Shown here piece by piece: positions 24,667-33,341 of a stretch of DNA of 55,729 nucleotides. Under the pieces are notes generated by a model that did no database searches, was not told the DNA's origin, and saw nothing but the letters and a program-made list of their open reading frames with translations. The first letter of the stretch is position 1, and every line of letters starts with the position of its first letter. A program made the position numbers and the translations under genes. The stretch is from Chromatiales bacterium (ex Bugula neritina AB1) (GTDB taxonomy: Bacteria > Pseudomonadota > Gammaproteobacteria > Granulosicoccales > Granulosicoccaceae): positions 1-55,729 of the forward strand of contig MDLA01000075.1 of assembly GCA_001730015.1 (NCBI GenBank), read 5' to 3'.

Positions 24667-24728
24667 TCCCGCAATTCGAGTCGTCGGTGGTATATATTGC
24701 CAACAGAGAAACCACAGCGGAAGCAACA

Positions 24729-25028
24729 ATGGCCATTTACCTGGAGGAAAAAGACTTTTTGCAGCAGATATTCAATGCCTGCTCAAATGAGCAGATTTCC
24801 CAGTTTACTCCGGAGAAGCGCGGGTTTCGGATTCATGGTCATTCAACCACGGTACGTCTGGAACGGGCGTTCTGGACCACACTCGAGGCGATGGCGGAAG
24901 ATCTCGGGCTGACTCTACCCGAACTGATTGAACGCACCCTTGACGGCTGCATCGTCGCGAACGATAAAAATCTCGCTTCATGTCTGCGCGTAATATGCAT
25001 GAAATATCTGAATATCTATGCGGACTAG
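24729..25028 (+). CDS. Ribbon-helix-helix (RHH_4-type) DNA-binding protein
   Basis: A 99-residue protein. The central part matches the RHH_4 pattern: R-G-F-R-I-H-G-H-S-T-T-V-R-L-E-R-A-F-W as the DNA-contacting beta-strand and first helix, then L-G-L-T-L-P-E-L-I-E-R and N-L-A-S-C-L-R-V as the second helix. I start at ATG 24729, with GGAAG upstream; a longer frame exists but crosses the promoter of the divergent sulfur island. Divergent position and a palindrome in the shared gap suggest it regulates that island. Gene end and the next minus-strand gene are 25 bp apart. Confidence 0.8.
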   Translation: MAIYLEEKDFLQQIFNACSNEQISQFTPEKRGFRIHGHSTTVRLERAFWTTLEAMAEDLGLTLPELIERTLDGCIVANDKNLASCLRVICMKYLNIYAD

Positions 25029-25053
25029 TGTCAACAAGCCGAAAGGAGCACTA

Positions 25054-25791
25054 TTACGATTTATCCCTCATATCCCTGATATACAGCGCTGATCCGTTGT
25101 TACGCATTTCAGAATCAAACAGCTCTGTCGCGCGAATCAGGTCGCCAAGCTTTTTGTACCCGTAGTTGATAGCCGAAAACGAACTGTTATTAGAAATATA
25201 ATTTCCAACCCGACTCATATGCGCCCAACCGTCATCACCCGAGGTTTGCTCTACCGCCGTCCTGAGTAATCGCAATAAAGCAGAGTCTTTGCGTAACGAC
25301 GCCTTGGTCAATCGCTTAACCGGCTTTTCTGAATTCTTCGAGGCAACCTCACTTTCAGCCACCAGATTTTCGGTATAGATAAAAGGGGAACAGGAATCGA
25401 CAAACGGTTGCGGCGTCTTTTTCTCACCAAAACCATAAACTGGTAACCCGCTTTCCAGAATACGCAAGACCAGCGGTGTGAAATCGCTGTCGCTGGTCAT
25501 CAATGCAAAGGCATCAATATTCCCGCTATACAGCAGATCCATGGCATCGATAATCATCGCAGAGTCGGTAGCATTCTTTCCCTTGGTATAGGCAAACTGC
25601 TGCATTGGCCGAATGGCATAGGGGTGCAGGCGATCAATCCAGCCGGCCAGCGATTTATGATTCCAGTCGCCGTGCGCGTGCCGCACAGTGACCATCCCGT
25701 ATTTTGCTAACTCCTCGAGGACACCCTCGATGGCGTTATGGCTGACGTTGTCACAATCGATCAGCAGGGCAATGCGTTTTCTTTCCGACAC
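25054..25791 (-). CDS. NYN-domain putative ribonuclease with C-terminal LOTUS/OST-HTH domain
   Basis: A 245-residue protein. Residues 5-140 form an NYN (PIN-like) nuclease domain with the acidic metal-binding residues in L-L-I-D-C-D-N, K-G-K-N-A-T-D-S-A-M and M-T-S-D-S-D-F. After a basic linker, residues about 172-240 (DSALLRLLRTAVEQ, GWAHMSRVGNYI, YGYKKLGDLIRATELF) look like an OST-HTH/LOTUS RNA-binding domain. Related bacterial proteins (LabA/limkain b1 type) are thought to process RNA. It is not linked to its neighbours. Metal residues appear complete, so it should be active. Confidence 0.85.
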   Translation of the reverse strand: MSERKRIALLIDCDNVSHNAIEGVLEELAKYGMVTVRHAHGDWNHKSLAGWIDRLHPYAIRPMQQFAYTKGKNATDSAMIIDAMDLLYSGNIDAFALMTSDSDFTPLVLRILESGLPVYGFGEKKTPQPFVDSCSPFIYTENLVAESEVASKNSEKPVKRLTKASLRKDSALLRLLRTAVEQTSGDDGWAHMSRVGNYISNNSSFSAINYGYKKLGDLIRATELFDSEMRNNGSALYIRDMRDKS

Positions 25792-25926
25792 AGGCTGTTA
25801 CTCCGGTTGAGCCAACATCGTAGCATTGCTTTAGTCGTTCACCCCAATAAACCACTAGAACACGGAAATTAATGTTGTAATTAAGCAGAGCACCAATCGG
25901 AGCGTTGGTACTCTGCATACTCAACT

Positions 25927-25965
25927 CCCTGTTATCCCTGTTATCCCTGTTATCCCTGTTATCCC
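25927..25965. repeat. Four tandem 9-bp units at the flagellin stop codon
   Basis: CCCTGTTAT is repeated four times (25927-25962), followed by a partial CCC. On the coding (minus) strand the units read TAA-CAG-GGA, in frame with flagellin, so the gene ends in four consecutive in-frame UAA stops nine bases apart. The first unit supplies the natural stop codon. Confidence 0.95.
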
Positions 25966-26777
25966 AGTAAACTCAGCACACTCTGCGGCGCAGAATTCGC
26001 TTGCGAAACCATCGCGGTACCCGCTTGCTGCAGAATCTGCGAACGAGTCATGTTCGCGGTTTCAACAGCAAAGTCTGCATCGACGATCCGGCCACGGGCA
26101 GCAGCCTGGTTCTCCATACCAACCTGGAGATTATTGATCGCACTACTGAACTGACTCTGCGCAGCACCGAGATTAGCGCGCTCTGTGGTCACCTGATCAA
26201 TAGCCGTATCCAAACCAACAATAGCAGCAGACGAATTGGTAGCATCAGTGATGTTGAGTGTATTAACCGACAGGCTTGTAGCGTCCATAGCGGTAGTAGA
26301 AACACCCAGTGTCTCACCACTGTTAGCGCCTACCTGAAACACGAAAGTGGCAGCAGCAGTACCGATAACAGACAGACCATTAAACTTGGTGACTTCTGAA
26401 ACCCGGGAAATATCTGTATTCAATGCCTGAAACTCCGCATCGAGGTTCGCACGGTCACCCGTACTATTGGTTCCGTTCGCAGACTGCACAGCAAGCTCGC
26501 GCATCCGTTGCAACATATTGCCGATTTCGTTGAGTCCCCCTTCAGCAACCTGAGCCATCGATATAGCATCGTTCGCATTGCGAACTGCCACATTCATTCC
26601 GCGAACCTGACCATTCATGCGTTCGGCAATCGCAAGGCCGGCGGCATCATCTCTGGCACTGTTTATACGTAATCCAGACGACAATCGCTGCAACGCCGTT
26701 TGCATATCATTTTGCGTACTATTAAGATTTCTTTGAGCCGTAAGCGACGGCACATTGGTATTTATCGTTTGAGGCAT
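25959..26777 (-). CDS. fliC: Flagellin
   Basis: A 272-residue flagellin, the filament subunit exported by the flagellar type III system. The N-terminal D0/D1 region (about 1-135: Q-R-N-L-N-S-T-Q, L-Q-R-L-S-S-G-L-R-I-N-S-A-R-D-D-A-A-G) and the C-terminal D1/D0 region (about 190-272, ending SVLSLLG) are both canonical; the variable centre is only about 55 residues, so this is a short flagellin without outer domains. AAGGAA precedes the ATG. No other flagellar gene is nearby. A sigma-28 promoter could not be identified with confidence. The gene ends in the tandem-stop repeat at 25927-25965. Confidence 0.95.
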   Translation of the reverse strand: MPQTINTNVPSLTAQRNLNSTQNDMQTALQRLSSGLRINSARDDAAGLAIAERMNGQVRGMNVAVRNANDAISMAQVAEGGLNEIGNMLQRMRELAVQSANGTNSTGDRANLDAEFQALNTDISRVSEVTKFNGLSVIGTAAATFVFQVGANSGETLGVSTTAMDATSLSVNTLNITDATNSSAAIVGLDTAIDQVTTERANLGAAQSQFSSAINNLQVGMENQAAARGRIVDADFAVETANMTRSQILQQAGTAMVSQANSAPQSVLSLLG

Positions 26778-27304
26778 TGGTATTCCTTTATTTTTTATTT
26801 TCCATTATTTTTTGTAGCTGCCGGCACGAATTTAATTACCCGCGCCGCACTGATCCTAACGACGCTAACGCAGATGTCCTTAGACCCCAACCTTACACTC
26901 TACTTTAACTCAACACGTTAAACGGTCAGCATCACATCAATTAACAAGAAAAAAATAATTTTTGAGATTTTTCCATACCAATGGATTCGCCAAACGCCCT
27001 CGCTCCAATACACTACTCAGCCCGCTCCGGTAACAAACTAAACTGCACGCACTCAAGTCAACTGATAGCAGTGATTGTCGAAGGCCTGGCTCCCACAGGC
27101 TCATCACCCTCCTAACTCCCGGACTACAGGAATCAGATAACCGGAATCCGGCGCAGTGAATTCAATCTCAATAGTTTTAACAAACGACCGATAGATTATT
27201 AAGCGGGCATTCTTTTACAGCTCCACCCTATCTGTCGCAAACCCGTTTTACTGTAACGAAACACCCGGGCACACTATTCATTCAGCGCATTCTAGAAATA
27301 TTTC
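26778..27304. other. Intergenic region upstream of flagellin
   Basis: 527 bp with no coding potential that I can support. It is AT-rich near flagellin and should contain the flagellin promoter. The best sigma-28-like candidate (TTAAAGTA near 26898-26905 on the minus strand) has a poor -10, so I do not annotate it. The rest shows no repeats or hairpins of note. Confidence 0.4.
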
Positions 27305-28510
27305 TCAGCGCGTGAAACGCTGCCTGACCCGGCTGTCGGGCACTACCACCAACGCACCGACAAAGCACATTGCAGACATCAACGGACTAAAACCCGAAAA
27401 TCCTACTCCTGCATAGAACCAGCCTCCGACAAGTGCTGCAATCAGCCATCCGATACTCGCGATGGAGCTGTTCATCCCCATTATTACACCGCGGACATCG
27501 GGCGGCACCTCGGCCAGTGCAGCGAGCAATGGCGGGCGTGAAATCGCATCAAAAAACGCAAACAATACGCCGAGTGTAACGGTGATTATCACACCCGGCT
27601 GCCACAGGAACCAAGGTATGGCAATACAGCCCGCTATGGCAAGGGCAACAGCAAAACTGATGCGCCGATAAGGAAACCGGTCAGCAACCTGCCCGCCGAC
27701 AAAAGTACCCAGAATATTGCCCAGAGCAAAAACAACCAGCGGCAGTGCGACTTTATCGATCGGTAAATCGTAGGCAACCCGAAGATAAGCGGCATAATAG
27801 AAAGCCGCCAGCCCGAATGCAATTCGCTCTGCTATAAGCGAAATAAACAAACGGATAACGGGGCCGGTCATCGCCTCACGCAACCTGATACCGCCACCCG
27901 AGCGCAGCTTTCCCGCGTACAATGCACTATCAGTCGAGCGCACACCAATCACCATACAACTGAAGGCAAACAATGCCAGAGTACTAAGGACCACATGCGT
28001 ACCACGCCAGCCGACACTGGCGCCCAGCCAGGCCGCAACGGGAATGCCGAAAAGCAAGGTCAGCGACTGACCACTCATAACATACCCGAACGCCCGGCCA
28101 TGATGGGAGCTATGCGTACGCAGCGATACTTCCGCAAGAATTGTTGCAGTAAAAGCACCACAACAGACACCCGCGAATACAACTATGGCGACAAGCACCG
28201 GGTACGATGGCACCCGCGAGATCGCAAACATCGCAAACGCTATACAGGCCGGAGCCCCCAGTAGAAATACCTTTCGGCCCAGTCGATCAGACGCAAAGCC
28301 AGCCAGATAGGATGATATCCCCCACGAGGCTGCGGTGACGCCGAACAAATTGGCTACCGCCGGCAGCGAAACATTCAGATCAGCTGCCATATCAGGCAGG
28401 AACGGTGCTCTGGTGCTACCGGTTGCGGTCGCCGCAAACATGCCTATGCAACCCGCTAGAATCAGACGCCACGGCATAGCGCTCGCTGTGGACAACGAAA
28501 GGCGCTCCAC
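27305..28510 (-). CDS. MFS transporter
   Basis: A 401-residue major facilitator with about twelve hydrophobic segments. The loop 2-3 signature appears as G-F-A-S-D-R-L-G-R-K, and the second-half equivalent as G-G-Q-V-A-D-R-F-P-Y-R-R. Drug or small-metabolite efflux is common for this type, but no substrate is evident. The GTG at 28510 follows the upstream stop by 4 bp and has AAGGA too close in front; ATG 28477 (twelve residues in) is an alternative. It is co-transcribed with the metallo-beta-lactamase protein gene upstream. Confidence 0.88.
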   Translation of the reverse strand: MERLSLSTASAMPWRLILAGCIGMFAATATGSTRAPFLPDMAADLNVSLPAVANLFGVTAASWGISSYLAGFASDRLGRKVFLLGAPACIAFAMFAISRVPSYPVLVAIVVFAGVCCGAFTATILAEVSLRTHSSHHGRAFGYVMSGQSLTLLFGIPVAAWLGASVGWRGTHVVLSTLALFAFSCMVIGVRSTDSALYAGKLRSGGGIRLREAMTGPVIRLFISLIAERIAFGLAAFYYAAYLRVAYDLPIDKVALPLVVFALGNILGTFVGGQVADRFPYRRISFAVALAIAGCIAIPWFLWQPGVIITVTLGVLFAFFDAISRPPLLAALAEVPPDVRGVIMGMNSSIASIGWLIAALVGGWFYAGVGFSGFSPLMSAMCFVGALVVVPDSRVRQRFTR

Positions 28511-28514
28511 TCCT

Positions 28515-29435
28515 TCAGGTGGTTGGCACGGAATACAGCACCTGCCGGTCCATTTTCTCTACACTTTCCGGTGTGAGTTTTAGAGTTGTTGAATCTAGCA
28601 TCGTATGGTTCGGCTGCTGCTTTGTCAATTCTTCAGCAGTACCCAGCGTAGTCAGTGTAATTGACGCACCTTTGGTTAGATAGTGCTCCGGAATTATGGC
28701 GTGCGGCTCGATTCGATCTATGATGGCATTGGCCTGTTCGTAGCTTAAAATATGCTCTGAACCATCTATAGGCAGAACCAGTACATCAATGTCGGTCAGC
28801 GCAGCCCAGACATGGTCATTCGGGTTATCACGGTTATCTCCCCAAACCACAATACGCATACCACCGGTTTCAAGCAGGTATATATTATTATCCAGGTGAT
28901 GGTAGTTGTCCGGTTCACACTGCGGCTGCCCGAACTCTGCCATCGCATCAGTCCATTTATACCACCCCGGTGCCTCGCAGGTATGCTTGTCGGCAAGACC
29001 GGTAATTTTCACATCGCAGAACTGATACTGGCCGGACATTCGATCAAGGATCATCTGACCATTAGGCCTTTCCGTTGCATCGTGATCAAAGTGGGCGTGC
29101 GTAGATAAAATGGCATCGACCTCAATCTCTGGAAACTCCTCTGGAAACCACATCCCCCACGCGCCCGAAGGATCATTACGCCACGGATCAAACAACATTG
29201 TAAGCCCGCCGGGTGACGTCATTTTGAAAGCCGCGTGTCCGTAGAAATCTATCGTGACCTCACCGGGCGCTGCCGGATCAAGCGCACCGGCTTTCTGCTT
29301 TTCTATAATGTGGTTATTGTTTTTCACCTGCGTCCAGGCGGTGGGGCCCGCGAGTGCCGTGCTGGCAAATGACCCCAGCAGCAACGCACTTGACACAACA
29401 AGTGAAGAGATAACGGTCGGTCGAATCTGTAACAT
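28515..29435 (-). CDS. Exported metallo-beta-lactamase-fold hydrolase (UlaG-like)
   Basis: A 306-residue protein with a signal peptide (about 1-29, ending in A-L-A). The metal motif HAHFDHD is at 113-119 (His113, His115, Asp117, His118), preceded by GHAAFKM and TMLFDPW typical of the UlaG/lactonase-like subgroup; further histidines follow in W-G-D-N and P-E-H-Y. ATG 29435 has a strong GGAGG five bases upstream, which settles the start over an upstream TTG. The mature enzyme is periplasmic, unlike cytoplasmic UlaG. The following MFS gene starts 4 bp after its stop, suggesting joint handling of one compound. Confidence 0.87.
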   Translation of the reverse strand: MLQIRPTVISSLVVSSALLLGSFASTALAGPTAWTQVKNNNHIIEKQKAGALDPAAPGEVTIDFYGHAAFKMTSPGGLTMLFDPWRNDPSGAWGMWFPEEFPEIEVDAILSTHAHFDHDATERPNGQMILDRMSGQYQFCDVKITGLADKHTCEAPGWYKWTDAMAEFGQPQCEPDNYHHLDNNIYLLETGGMRIVVWGDNRDNPNDHVWAALTDIDVLVLPIDGSEHILSYEQANAIIDRIEPHAIIPEHYLTKGASITLTTLGTAEELTKQQPNHTMLDSTTLKLTPESVEKMDRQVLYSVPTT

Positions 29436-29610
29436 AGATGCCTCCAGTTGGCGTATTATCAATTACGTGTAATACCGCTCCAGTATGCTCATTCAGGTGA
29501 CAACAGGCAACCCGCAGAATTACACACCCGGAATCGTCCACACACCATTGCACATGCTAACCCGCAGGCTGCAGAAGCCCAGACCAGATAGCAGGTCCGA
29601 ACTTTCATAG

Positions 29611-30423
29611 ATGAAAAAGGAAAGTAGCCAGAATATGAGTATTGAGCTAACTCAAAGACAACACGAAGGCCTGCGCATTGTTCTGGCTGCGGCCACCACT
29701 GCACACGACTACTTTCGGGATATCGACAGTCTCGAAATAGAAGAAAAGGGAGTGCAGGACTTCGTCTCTAATGCCGACAAGGCCGTAGAAACCCAGATCC
29801 GCACTGCATTGCTCCACGCCTTCCCGGACGACGGAATTATTGGCGAGGAACACGGCAATATTGAGTCAGAATCAGGGTATACCTGGCTTATCGATCCAAT
29901 CGATGGTACTGCTAATTTCATTAACGGCATACCCGGCTGGTGCGTGGTGGCAAGCTGCGTAAAAGATTGCGAAACACTGATCGGCATTGTCCGAGATGCA
30001 ATTGCCGATGAAACTTTCGTTGCGGTAAAAGGCAAGGGCACCACACTCAACGGCAAACCGGTTCGCGTAGCCACCTCCACAAGCCTCGCCAACGGTTCAG
30101 TCGGCGTAGGACATTCAACCCGGGTCGAACCTGAACTGACTATTGCCGCACTGGGTCGATTACTCAATGCCGGCGGAGTTTTCTATCGCAACGCATCAGG
30201 GGCCCTGATGCTGAGCTATGTTGCCAGTGGTCGCTTAACCGGCTATTGCGAACCGCACATGAATGCCTGGGACTGCTTAGCCTCTTTACTGATGATCAGC
30301 GAAGCAGGCGGAATAACGGCAGCCTTCGACATGCAAGAGATGCTCACCGCAGGCAGCCGGGTAATTACTGCCTGCCCCGGCATATACACCGAGCTGCTGG
30401 AAATTTGCGAAGCCTCCTACTAA
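29611..30423 (+). CDS. Inositol monophosphatase family protein
   Basis: A 270-residue Mg2+-dependent phosphatase of the IMPase/FIG family. Motifs: G-E-E (78-80), D-P-I-D-G-T (95-100, Asp95 and Asp98) and the C-terminal N-A-W-D-C-L-A. Members dephosphorylate inositol phosphate, fructose-1,6-bisphosphate, PAP or histidinol phosphate; the motifs alone do not distinguish these. Start 29611 gives MKKESSQNMS; ATG 29635 is possible. No signal peptide. It is followed 85 bp later by a separate exported metallo-beta-lactamase gene on the same strand. Confidence 0.88.
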   Translation: MKKESSQNMSIELTQRQHEGLRIVLAAATTAHDYFRDIDSLEIEEKGVQDFVSNADKAVETQIRTALLHAFPDDGIIGEEHGNIESESGYTWLIDPIDGTANFINGIPGWCVVASCVKDCETLIGIVRDAIADETFVAVKGKGTTLNGKPVRVATSTSLANGSVGVGHSTRVEPELTIAALGRLLNAGGVFYRNASGALMLSYVASGRLTGYCEPHMNAWDCLASLLMISEAGGITAAFDMQEMLTAGSRVITACPGIYTELLEICEASY

Positions 30424-30508
30424 CCCGTGTTATTCTAGATTTCCGTAACGGGTTTTACATGAAATCTCAGTTGCTGCAATCTGCCCTGAACACCGGAGGA
30501 AATTATCA

Positions 30509-31558
30509 ATGCGGTTTTTACCCATGACTGCTGCTGCGGTGCTGGCTTTATCCACCTTACAATTACACGCTTCACCATGCATTAAAATCACATTGACCGG
30601 CACACAGGGTGGCCCACCCGTGTTCCAAGGGCAAGCCGGTTCCGGAACCCTGGTTCAATATGGCGATGATGAAAACAATTGCAGTGCTGTGTCCCTGCAA
30701 TTCGACACCGGCAGAGGCACAACCCAGCGTTTGTCTATGGCGCAAACACCCGTCGGAAAACTCGATGCTGTTTTTCTAACGCACATGCATTCAGACCACA
30801 CCGAAGGTCTGCCGGATATCATGCAGCTGCGCTGGCATTTTGCATCAGCCGGCCCCAAAGTCGATCTGGTGTGCAGCGATGACGCCCGATCCCCGGCAGG
30901 GCACGTGCTAAGTTGCCGTAAATTCGCCGAGCACATTGGCGACCCGTTAATAAACTCCGGGGAAATAGCACAGCGCCTTCTGGAAAATAAAAAACGCTTA
31001 CCGGGCGGGCCCGCAGATCTACTTAATGTGCTGTCGTTCAAGCCCGCGGAAAATCCAGCGGAAGTATGGTCGAGTGGCGAGGTAAGTGTCAGTGCCGTTG
31101 GCTCCCGCCACATTCCAGGCCATGCTTCGTATCGCGTTGATACACCAGCCGGATCAGTCGTGATCGGCGGTGACGCCGGCAACGATAATCCCAAACCACC
31201 GAGAGAAAGCTCAACCTCGGCTCATGTGGAGAAACTGGCAATGGGTGCTGATGTCATTGTCCACTCGACAATACACCCGGTGATGGGTCCGGACAAAGAC
31301 AGCGGGTTTCCACCTCCGATCTATTTTCGACAAAGCACAGTAACTGATCTTGGCGCAATGGCAAATCGTACCGGCTCAGATTATTTAGTGCTCACTCATC
31401 TGATCCCGCCCATGGGCGCTGCCAGACAAGGCCCGTATAAAATTCCAGGTGGCGGCCTGACGGAAGCAGACTACAAGCTGGCAGCAATAAATGGAGGCTT
31501 TCTCGGCAATGTAATCGTCGGCACCGATCTGGTGAGCTTGCGACTGCCGCCGAAATAG
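30509..31558 (+). CDS. Exported metallo-beta-lactamase-fold hydrolase (RNase Z/arylsulfatase-like)
   Basis: A 349-residue protein with a signal peptide (about 1-21). The motif T-H-M-H-S-D-H-T-E-G (His92, His94, Asp96, His97) and the opening L-T-G-T-Q-G-G-P-P are typical of the RNase Z/type III arylsulfatase branch of the superfamily; later ligands are seen in I-P-G-H-A-S-Y, G-D-A-G and L-T-H-L. Export makes an RNA substrate unlikely, so an ester, sulfate or phosphodiester hydrolase is more probable. GGAGGA precedes the ATG. Confidence 0.85.
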   Translation: MRFLPMTAAAVLALSTLQLHASPCIKITLTGTQGGPPVFQGQAGSGTLVQYGDDENNCSAVSLQFDTGRGTTQRLSMAQTPVGKLDAVFLTHMHSDHTEGLPDIMQLRWHFASAGPKVDLVCSDDARSPAGHVLSCRKFAEHIGDPLINSGEIAQRLLENKKRLPGGPADLLNVLSFKPAENPAEVWSSGEVSVSAVGSRHIPGHASYRVDTPAGSVVIGGDAGNDNPKPPRESSTSAHVEKLAMGADVIVHSTIHPVMGPDKDSGFPPPIYFRQSTVTDLGAMANRTGSDYLVLTHLIPPMGAARQGPYKIPGGGLTEADYKLAAINGGFLGNVIVGTDLVSLRLPPK

Positions 31559-31570
31559 AGGCAACCTCAG

Positions 31571-31602
31571 CCGCGCTGCTATAAAAGCAGAGCAGCGGTT
31601 CT
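31571..31602 (+). terminator. Probable terminator after metallo-beta-lactamase gene
   Basis: CCGCGCTGCT and AGCAGCGG form a GC-rich stem with one bulge around a ten-base AT-rich loop, followed by TTCTT. It lies 12 bp after the stop and faces the converging PLP-enzyme gene. Confidence 0.55.
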
Positions 31603-31652
31603 TGGCCGGAATTTTATGCAACACCAGGATCTACTAAAGGATTAATAAACTC

Positions 31653-33128
31653 TCAGGAACCGCCGTTGAATTTATCGATCATTGCATCCCACACAGGAAC
31701 AAAATCCATGAGCCCGTTCCAGAATGCCGGATCCCGACGCCGATCAAAATCTTCAGTACTGATACCCTGCTGCTCTACCCAGGTGTAATAACCCAGGTTA
31801 AAAACCCGTTCGCGGTCAAGGCGAGAAAGCTCTAAAGTATGGTCTATACCAGCCCCTAGCATATAGCGACCAAATACCTCTGCGGCATGCAGTTGTGAGA
31901 ATTCACCGTTAAATTGATTTTTCTCCTCCCCTGTTAACTCTGTAGCGTACATATCGGCACCGTCTGTTGCTACGGTCATTACCACATCATTTGAACCCAG
32001 CCCCATATAGCGGGCATACTTTATTGCTCCGAGTACGTTTGCAATCGAAGATAAACCCAGATTTCCGAGGCTGCCTAGCAGATCAGCAGAAATCCCCTTA
32101 TGCTGTGCGAGATACTGCTGCCCAACCGATGTATTAAATAACAGATTTAATGCATTACTGCCGCGGTCAGAGACACCGATAACAAAATCTGTAGCCATCA
32201 CATTGTGAATCAGCGGCACATGCTTGTCACCGATACCCTGAATATTGTGTTCACCATAGCCGTTATAGAGCATGGTAGGACACTCCAGTGCCTCGATAAC
32301 CCCGGTTTGTGTTCCGAGTTCCGCCTTCAGGTAATCGCCAGCAGCCAGAGTACCTGCCGACCCACTGGCCGTTATATAGGCACGGGCTGAAAGCGTATTA
32401 TCGTGGTTTACATGATTATAGATGCGCTCCATTGCCGGCCCTGTAACTGCCCGGTGAATTATGTAATTCCCGTACTCGGCAAACTGATTAAGAATTAAAT
32501 TCTGCGGGTCCTTTTCAAGCAAATGACAGGCATCGTAAATCTCCTTTACGTTACTTTCTGTCCCCGGTGTCCGATAGATATCTGCCGGATCAGCCACCCA
32601 TTTCTCAAGCCAGTTAAAACGCTCCTGACTCATTCCCTCCGGCAGCACAGCAACTGATCTGCACCCCAGCAGATTGGCAATCGCCACACCACCACGGCAA
32701 TAATTGCCGGTCGAGGGCCAGACCGCGCGGTGGCGGGTGGCATCGAAAGAACCTGACATCAACCGGGGTATCAGGCAGCCATAAGCGGCCAGCACCTTAT
32801 GCGTGTTGATCATCGGAAACCGGTTACCCAACGCAATGACGATTTTCGCGGGAACACCGGTCAGCGATTCAGGCAGTACTAAGTGCGCAGGTACTGATGC
32901 CAGTGATCTGCGGTCTTCGCCATTATGCCAGTGCACCCTGAACAGATTGCGGGCATCCGCTTCATCGGGGTTCGCATCAGCGATATCACTTATCTTTTCT
33001 GCAATAGCCGCCCGGGGATCTGCCAGCTCGGCAATTCGCGGCAACGTTACACCATTCGAATGAAGGTGCTCCACGTTTCTTTGATAAGCACTTTGCTCAA
33101 CGATGCCTTGCTCTAGTCCTGGAGTCAT
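31653..33128 (-). CDS. Fold-type II PLP-dependent enzyme
   Basis: A 491-residue enzyme of the cysteine-synthase/threonine-synthase fold. Lys111 in M-I-N-T-H-K is the likely Schiff-base lysine; W-P-S-T-G-N-Y-C-R-G-G-V-A is the phosphate/substrate loop and T-A-S-G-S-A-G-T-L-A-A-G the glycine-rich PLP-phosphate loop. It is longer than cysteine synthase (about 310) and threonine synthase (about 430). Such enzymes do beta-replacement, dehydration or ammonia-lyase chemistry; the reaction cannot be named. No ribosome-binding site is clear at ATG 33128. A RidA-family gene lies 213 bp upstream on the same strand, which fits an enamine-releasing activity. Confidence 0.8.
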   Translation of the reverse strand: MTPGLEQGIVEQSAYQRNVEHLHSNGVTLPRIAELADPRAAIAEKISDIADANPDEADARNLFRVHWHNGEDRRSLASVPAHLVLPESLTGVPAKIVIALGNRFPMINTHKVLAAYGCLIPRLMSGSFDATRHRAVWPSTGNYCRGGVAIANLLGCRSVAVLPEGMSQERFNWLEKWVADPADIYRTPGTESNVKEIYDACHLLEKDPQNLILNQFAEYGNYIIHRAVTGPAMERIYNHVNHDNTLSARAYITASGSAGTLAAGDYLKAELGTQTGVIEALECPTMLYNGYGEHNIQGIGDKHVPLIHNVMATDFVIGVSDRGSNALNLLFNTSVGQQYLAQHKGISADLLGSLGNLGLSSIANVLGAIKYARYMGLGSNDVVMTVATDGADMYATELTGEEKNQFNGEFSQLHAAEVFGRYMLGAGIDHTLELSRLDRERVFNLGYYTWVEQQGISTEDFDRRRDPAFWNGLMDFVPVWDAMIDKFNGGS

Positions 33129-33341
33129 AGTGTGTTCTGTCTGTGATCAATAGTAAAAGTAAAAGGAATGCAACTCATTTCAATCCAGACCACCCGGTAC
33201 CAGATGTCTCGACAATTTTGAACCCGATGCATCGCCGGCGTGCAGCCAGCGGATTTTAACACACAGCCAACGCTTTAAGAACCAAACGCAATCAATAGCT
33301 TAACTGTAAATCACACGCCAAACGCAGTACATTTATGGCTG

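Noticed and set aside
25927..25965. Resemblance of the 9-bp flagellin repeat to the I-SceI homing endonuclease site
   Set aside because: The match is partial and arises from the repeat unit itself; the exact 18-bp site is not present.
26880..26940. Sigma-28 promoter for flagellin
   Set aside because: A TAAAG-type -35 can be found, but the -10 has too few matches to the consensus.
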